Below, in pieces: positions 16,082 through 19,102 of a DNA stretch of 19,102 nt. Position 1 is the first letter of the stretch. Each line of letters begins with the position of its first letter. Position numbers and translations under genes: made by a program. This stretch comes from Carex sylvatica (taxonomy: Eukaryota > Streptophyta > Magnoliopsida > Poales > Cyperaceae). The notes under the pieces are model-generated. The model was not told the DNA's origin, made no database searches, and was given only the letters and a program-made list of their open reading frames with translations. The stretch is taken from positions 1 to 19,102 of the forward strand of contig CAXKVR010000881.1 of assembly GCA_964058845.1 (NCBI GenBank), written 5' to 3'.

Positions 16082-16598
16082 TAGGGCTGCTAACGAGCCG
16101 AGTTAGCTCGAGTTATGGACAACTCGAAAGATAGTGAATCGAGTTGAGAATATTAAGCTGAGTTGGTGAGCTGACTCGAATTCAACTCACAAGTAACTCG
16201 AATTCAACTCATGACTCGTGAGTCAATTCGTTTAAGGTGTTGAAATAATGAACAATTGAACTGATAATTGTTGTTATGTAATAACATGAAAAGTAAATAT
16301 TGAATTAACAAACAATTAACAACAAAACGATCAAATGAAATGAGTTGAGTCAACTTGAATTAGTCACATCTAGTCAGAAAAATAAATGGACTGAAAATTA
16401 CGAAGGAAATCATTAATTAAACAAGTCACAAGTTGTAACGAGCGAGTTGAGTCCAACTCGAACTCAACTCATTTAACTCACAAGTTACTCAACTCGAGTT
16501 AAACTAACTCAAATTTTAAATGAACGAATTGTTAGCGAGTTTGTTACCGAGCTGAGTTCGAGTGGCTCATGAATCACGAGCTTTTTATACAGCTCCTA
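16082..16598. mobile_element. hAT-like non-autonomous element with ACTCGA subterminal motifs
   Basis: The ends read TAGGGCTG on the left and, as reverse complement, TAGGAGCTG on the right. The flanks are GGAGAGTA (16074-16081) and GGAGAGTT (16599-16606), an 8-bp duplication with one mismatch. Both subterminal regions are dense in ACTCG/CGAGT and AACTCGA words in both orientations, while the centre (about 16240-16430) is plain AT-rich DNA. The layout matches that of the hAT element at 2608. It has no transposase. Confidence 0.68.
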
Positions 16599-16606
16599 GG
16601 AGAGTT

Positions 16607-17320
16607 AATGAAAAACAAATATTTATCAATAAGTAAATTCCGTAAATTCCATTTTTTTCCCCTTCTTCTTTGAAAATTTATCTCGGACTGGACATGCGTA
16701 TTTCAATGTTCAAACTAAAAAAACATTATATCTTGCGAATGATCCAAAGTTTCTTCCACATTCTTGCGAATAAAATAGAATATTTATTTATTCTAAAGTT
16801 TCACCATGCCCATGTGAAAATTGCCATTGAAATAGGAATTGGTAGGAACATGCATTTGAACTTCTTTCGGAGAAAAGAAGGCGCATTGTTAGAAAATGAA
16901 ATGACACGTATTTATTGTCTTTGCAAAAAAAAAAAAAAAAGGAGCATTCTTTTATTAGCAGCAGACTTTTTTAAACAGTTAAAATGCAAAATTATCCGAA
17001 GCATCATAATAAAAAACAAATAAATAAGTCTAGATTACGGACCTAAACAATGCTATCACTGGATAACTGAAAGATGAATTACTGATCCAATATAAAAAGG
17101 TTATTTCCACGAACTTTCACGGTTCCATTTTTTCTTGTTTGAATTTCTTTCGGAGAAAAGAGGGCGCATTTCTTGTTTGATATATACACAGGCTGACGTG
17201 GTCTTACCTATCCTCAGTTCAGTTAATTGGTGCTATGCATTTTGCATTTTGATCTATGGAAAAAAAAAAATCTTCATATAAAAAGATAAAGTGCATATGC
17301 ACCGCAGGGGATAAGGGGAT
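16607..17320. other. non-coding stretch with a short repeated motif
   Basis: A 117-codon frame (16670-17023) is lysine/isoleucine-rich and reads through an A-tract, so I judge it non-genic. A roughly 31-bp motif containing CTTTCGGAGAAAAGA and GGGCGCATT or AGGCGCATT occurs twice, at about 16858 and 17137. Confidence 0.5.
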
Positions 17321-17326
17321 GGAATG

Positions 17327-17529
17327 AAATAAATCTGCTAAGATCCAAAGGGATTGTAGGGTCCTACGATTTCAAATCCAACCTTTCATTTTTTAGATAT
17401 TACAAATCTCCATAAAAATTGTTTGTATGCAAGAATCTCAAAGCAAATAAAAGGTTGGATTTGAAATATAAGAGATCTACTTTAAGATTCGTGTAAATTT
17501 ATTTTAGGATCGTAGCAGATTTATTTCCG
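17327..17529. mobile_element. foldback MITE, family X copy 2
   Basis: The left end GAAATAAATCTGCTAAGATCC is the inverse of the right end GGATCGTAGCAGATTTATTTCC. A second inverted pair lies inside: ATTTCAAATCCAACCTTTCATTT (17369-17391, one or two mismatches) with 17445-17467. The left 40 bp (AAATAAATCTG then CCAAAGGGAT) match the element at 15218, so the two form a family. No firm target duplication was found. Confidence 0.72.
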
Positions 17530-17615
17530 GGATGGAATGAGGTTCCAGTTAACCAGTAACAAATTCGAATCTATTTGAAATATAAGAGATCTACTTTAAG
17601 ATTCGTGTAAATTTA
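17460..17615 (+). repeat. 42-bp perfect direct repeat
   Basis: The 42-bp sequence at 17460-17501 recurs exactly at 17574-17615. It contains GAGATCTACTTTAAGATTCG. The first copy is inside the MITE at 17327-17529 and the second lies 45 bp outside it, which suggests a second, broken copy of the same element. Confidence 0.92.
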
Positions 17616-17756
17616 AATTGAATTATTGAGATCTAATCTAACAGAATCAATACCTCACCTGATCTGAATTGAAAAGGATTGACCAGGCTCATCCATGTTC
17701 AAACTACATGCCTAGCCTCAAACAATTCCTGAAAATTCGCTAATGCGGTGTCGAAT

Positions 17757-18149
17757 TCGCATCCTCTGAGATATCTCATATTTTGCGTGACTTTTTGGAG
17801 AATCTCAACCGTTGCAATACGTTAATCTTAAAGCTCAAATAATACTAGCCCCCTACGTCAACTCCGAATAGGCAGAGTCCGCATCGTCTGCATTAACTCA
17901 AAAGAGAATCTTTTCAGTTAATGGATACGGACCGTCTGATTGAAAACGGAGCTCATCCGGCCTCTGCCTATAACATAGGGGGTCTTTACTATTTGTGCGG
18001 ATCTGACTCACACGAATCTTAAAGCTGATCGAACGGTTAAGATGTATTAACTCAAAAGATTCCTTTTTGAGTTAATGCAGAGGATACCAATTCGAATAGG
18101 CACCGGACACGTCGGTCACGCAAAATATGAGATATCTTAGAGGATACGC
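17757..18149. mobile_element. nested foldback MITE, GCATTAACTCAAAAG family
   Basis: The outer inverted repeat pairs 17757-17791 with 18115-18149 (35 bp, about three mismatches; core GATATCTCATATTTTGCGTG). Inside are two self-complementary hairpins, 17891-17923 (CATTAACTCAAAAGA arms, 3-bp loop) and 18046-18076 (ATTAACTCAAAAG arms). Between them CTCTGCCTAT and ATAGGCAGAG also form an inverted pair. The hairpin pair is the same as at 15457-15640. It may be a smaller element inserted in, or evolved with, the outer one. Confidence 0.78.
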
Positions 18150-18279
18150 ACTCTACGATGTCATGCGCTCGTCAAGCATTTAACTGTGAGAATAAACAGA
18201 TTTGTATTCTCTTAGATGCTGTAGATGATCTTTATGGTTCGAAATTAAATCTCAGTCGGTTTGAAATTCGGACTAGTGC

Positions 18280-18390
18280 AGGGACGGTATATTGGGTTTT
18301 GAGATTCGTGCCAAGTTAAAAGAACGATCCAGATCTACTAATTGTAAAAGATTCCCTTATCATGGTAATGGAGAGGATGTGAATTCGAAT
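18280..18390. repeat. degenerate relative of the foldback family
   Basis: Words typical of the family (GAGATTCGTG, AAAAGATTC, AATGGAGAGGATGTGAATTCG) occur in the expected order, but the hairpins have decayed. It is assigned by order of words only. Confidence 0.3.
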
Positions 18391-18828
18391 AAACCGAAAC
18401 GGAGTTCAAAAAATATTTTGATGTAGCTAAGAAGGTTTAAAAATCAAAGCATGAAATTTTCAATATGTGAACAGATTATGTTCAGTTCTTAGTTCAGTTA
18501 AAAAAATTTAAAAAAAATCCCCGAAATTGCTCGACTTCCTCTACATTTCACTTCACTTCTGCACAAAATAAAGGAGGAAAAGATAAATTGATAATGGGCT
18601 TCCTAGGCCGATAATAAAAGGAAAAAGGAACTTTGATAAAGGGCTTTAACTTGACAACTCTATAAGAAGGTTTTAAAGCAGGCTTTATATCCTCTTTTGA
18701 AGCCGGAATTATGTGGGCAATTAAGTTGTTAAGTAACTATTTTTGCTAATAATTCTCAAGCAGCCGTAGGAAAGGATATATTATATAATTTTATTTGATA
18801 TCGAATGATTTGTTTGTCTGAATCTTGG
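18391..18828. other. non-coding stretch
   Basis: This AT-rich sequence has no convincing reading frame and no repeat I could pair. Confidence 0.5.
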
Positions 18829-19008
18829 TGCGAATTGGACGACTCTAATGTATCTTTTGAGTTAAATACAACTCGACTGTCTAATCAGAATCAGAGCTAA
18901 TCTGATCCACATCTATAAACACGAAGCCCTTTAATATTAGTGTACATCTCAATCAGACGGTCTTGGTCTATTAACGCACGTTCCGTTAATGCAGAGGATA
19001 CAAATTCT
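18829..19008. mobile_element. foldback MITE, GCATTAACTCAAAAG family copy
   Basis: The left side has GCGAATTGG..., TATCTTTTGAGTTAAAT. The right side has TATTAACGCACGTTCCGTTAATGCAGAGGATACAAATTC, the reverse form of the family's ATTCGTATCCTCTGCATTAAC end. An internal TCTAATCAGAATCAGAGC and CAATCAGACGGTC pair is also inverted. It is more diverged than the copies at 15457 and 17757. Confidence 0.5.
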
Positions 19009-19012
19009 TTAG

Positions 19013-19102
19013 TTTTTTTTTTAGTAAAGATTGAAGGTCAAGCTACCTACTATTTAATATTCTTGTTATTATAACAAAGAATTTTTTTCATTTGAGTTTT
19101 GA
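19013..19102 (-). mobile_element. SINE, antisense, cut by the window end
   Basis: The reverse complement matches the 3' half of the SINE at 6234-6389: TTTGTTATAATA, AGTATTAAATAG or AATATTAAATAG, TTGACCT or TTGACCTTC, then TTTACT and a poly(A) tail (T-run at 19013-19022). The 5' half with the polymerase III boxes would lie beyond 19102. The sequence is diverged (about 75% by eye), so the insertion is old or belongs to another subfamily. Confidence 0.68.

Noticed and set aside
16670..17023. 117-codon plus-strand frame rich in Lys and Ile
   Set aside because: It is AT-driven, reads through an A-tract of about 15 bases, has no domain, and is not flanked by promoter or splice-like signals.
1..19102. 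CRISPR array, bacterial operon, rRNA or tRNA gene
   Set aside because: There are no regularly spaced repeats with unique spacers, no prokaryotic gene layout, no rRNA-like sequence and no complete tRNA cloverleaf. The only tRNA-like part is the SINE head.

Overview
This window is nuclear DNA of a flowering plant, most likely a eudicot. It is AT-rich and contains one intron-bearing gene among nested transposable elements and foldback repeats. There are no bacterial-style operons, ribosome binding sites or dense coding. I cannot name the species from sequence alone.

The one gene that looks intact lies on the minus strand at 8823 to 6812. It encodes a 1-aminocyclopropane-1-carboxylate synthase (ACC synthase, ACS), the usual rate-limiting enzyme of ethylene synthesis. 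Four exons join in frame to 488 codons before the stop. The PLP lysine lies in [14 protein letters not shown], and the C-terminus is type 1, with a calcium-dependent-kinase-type serine and three Ser-Pro sites. A good TATA box lies about 120 bp upstream of the ATG. Several family-conserved positions are substituted, so it may be a diverged paralogue.

Left third (1-6400): two foldback repeats, then hexamer arrays (CGGGTA/TACCCG), then about 0.9 kb of 13-14 bp T-rich minisatellite. A roughly 190 bp sequence occurs twice (1715-1906 and 4895-5085) and brackets a cluster of nested transposons. These are a complete hAT-type element (2608-3510, 8-bp target duplication), a complete Mutator-like element (3550-4651, 9-bp target duplication, TIRs over 200 bp, a short broken ORF) and an unpaired terminus of the same Mutator-like family (1971). 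A second hexamer-rich zone follows at 5265-5465, then a small MITE with a 9-bp target duplication and a tRNA-derived SINE with a 13-bp target duplication.

Middle (6812-9100): the ACS gene and its proximal promoter.

Right half (9100-19102): no convincing intact gene. It holds simple repeats, diverged duplications, a long imperfect inverted repeat (12467-12825), one orphan exon-like segment (about 13218-13343), another hAT-like element (16082-16598), two families of foldback MITEs present in several copies, and an antisense, window-truncated second copy of the SINE.

The most notable items are the PB1-like ORF carried inside the long-TIR Mutator-like element, the solo related terminus, the recurrent GCATTAACTCAAAAG hairpin family, and the substitutions in the ACS active-site motifs. 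I found no CRISPR array, rRNA or tRNA gene.
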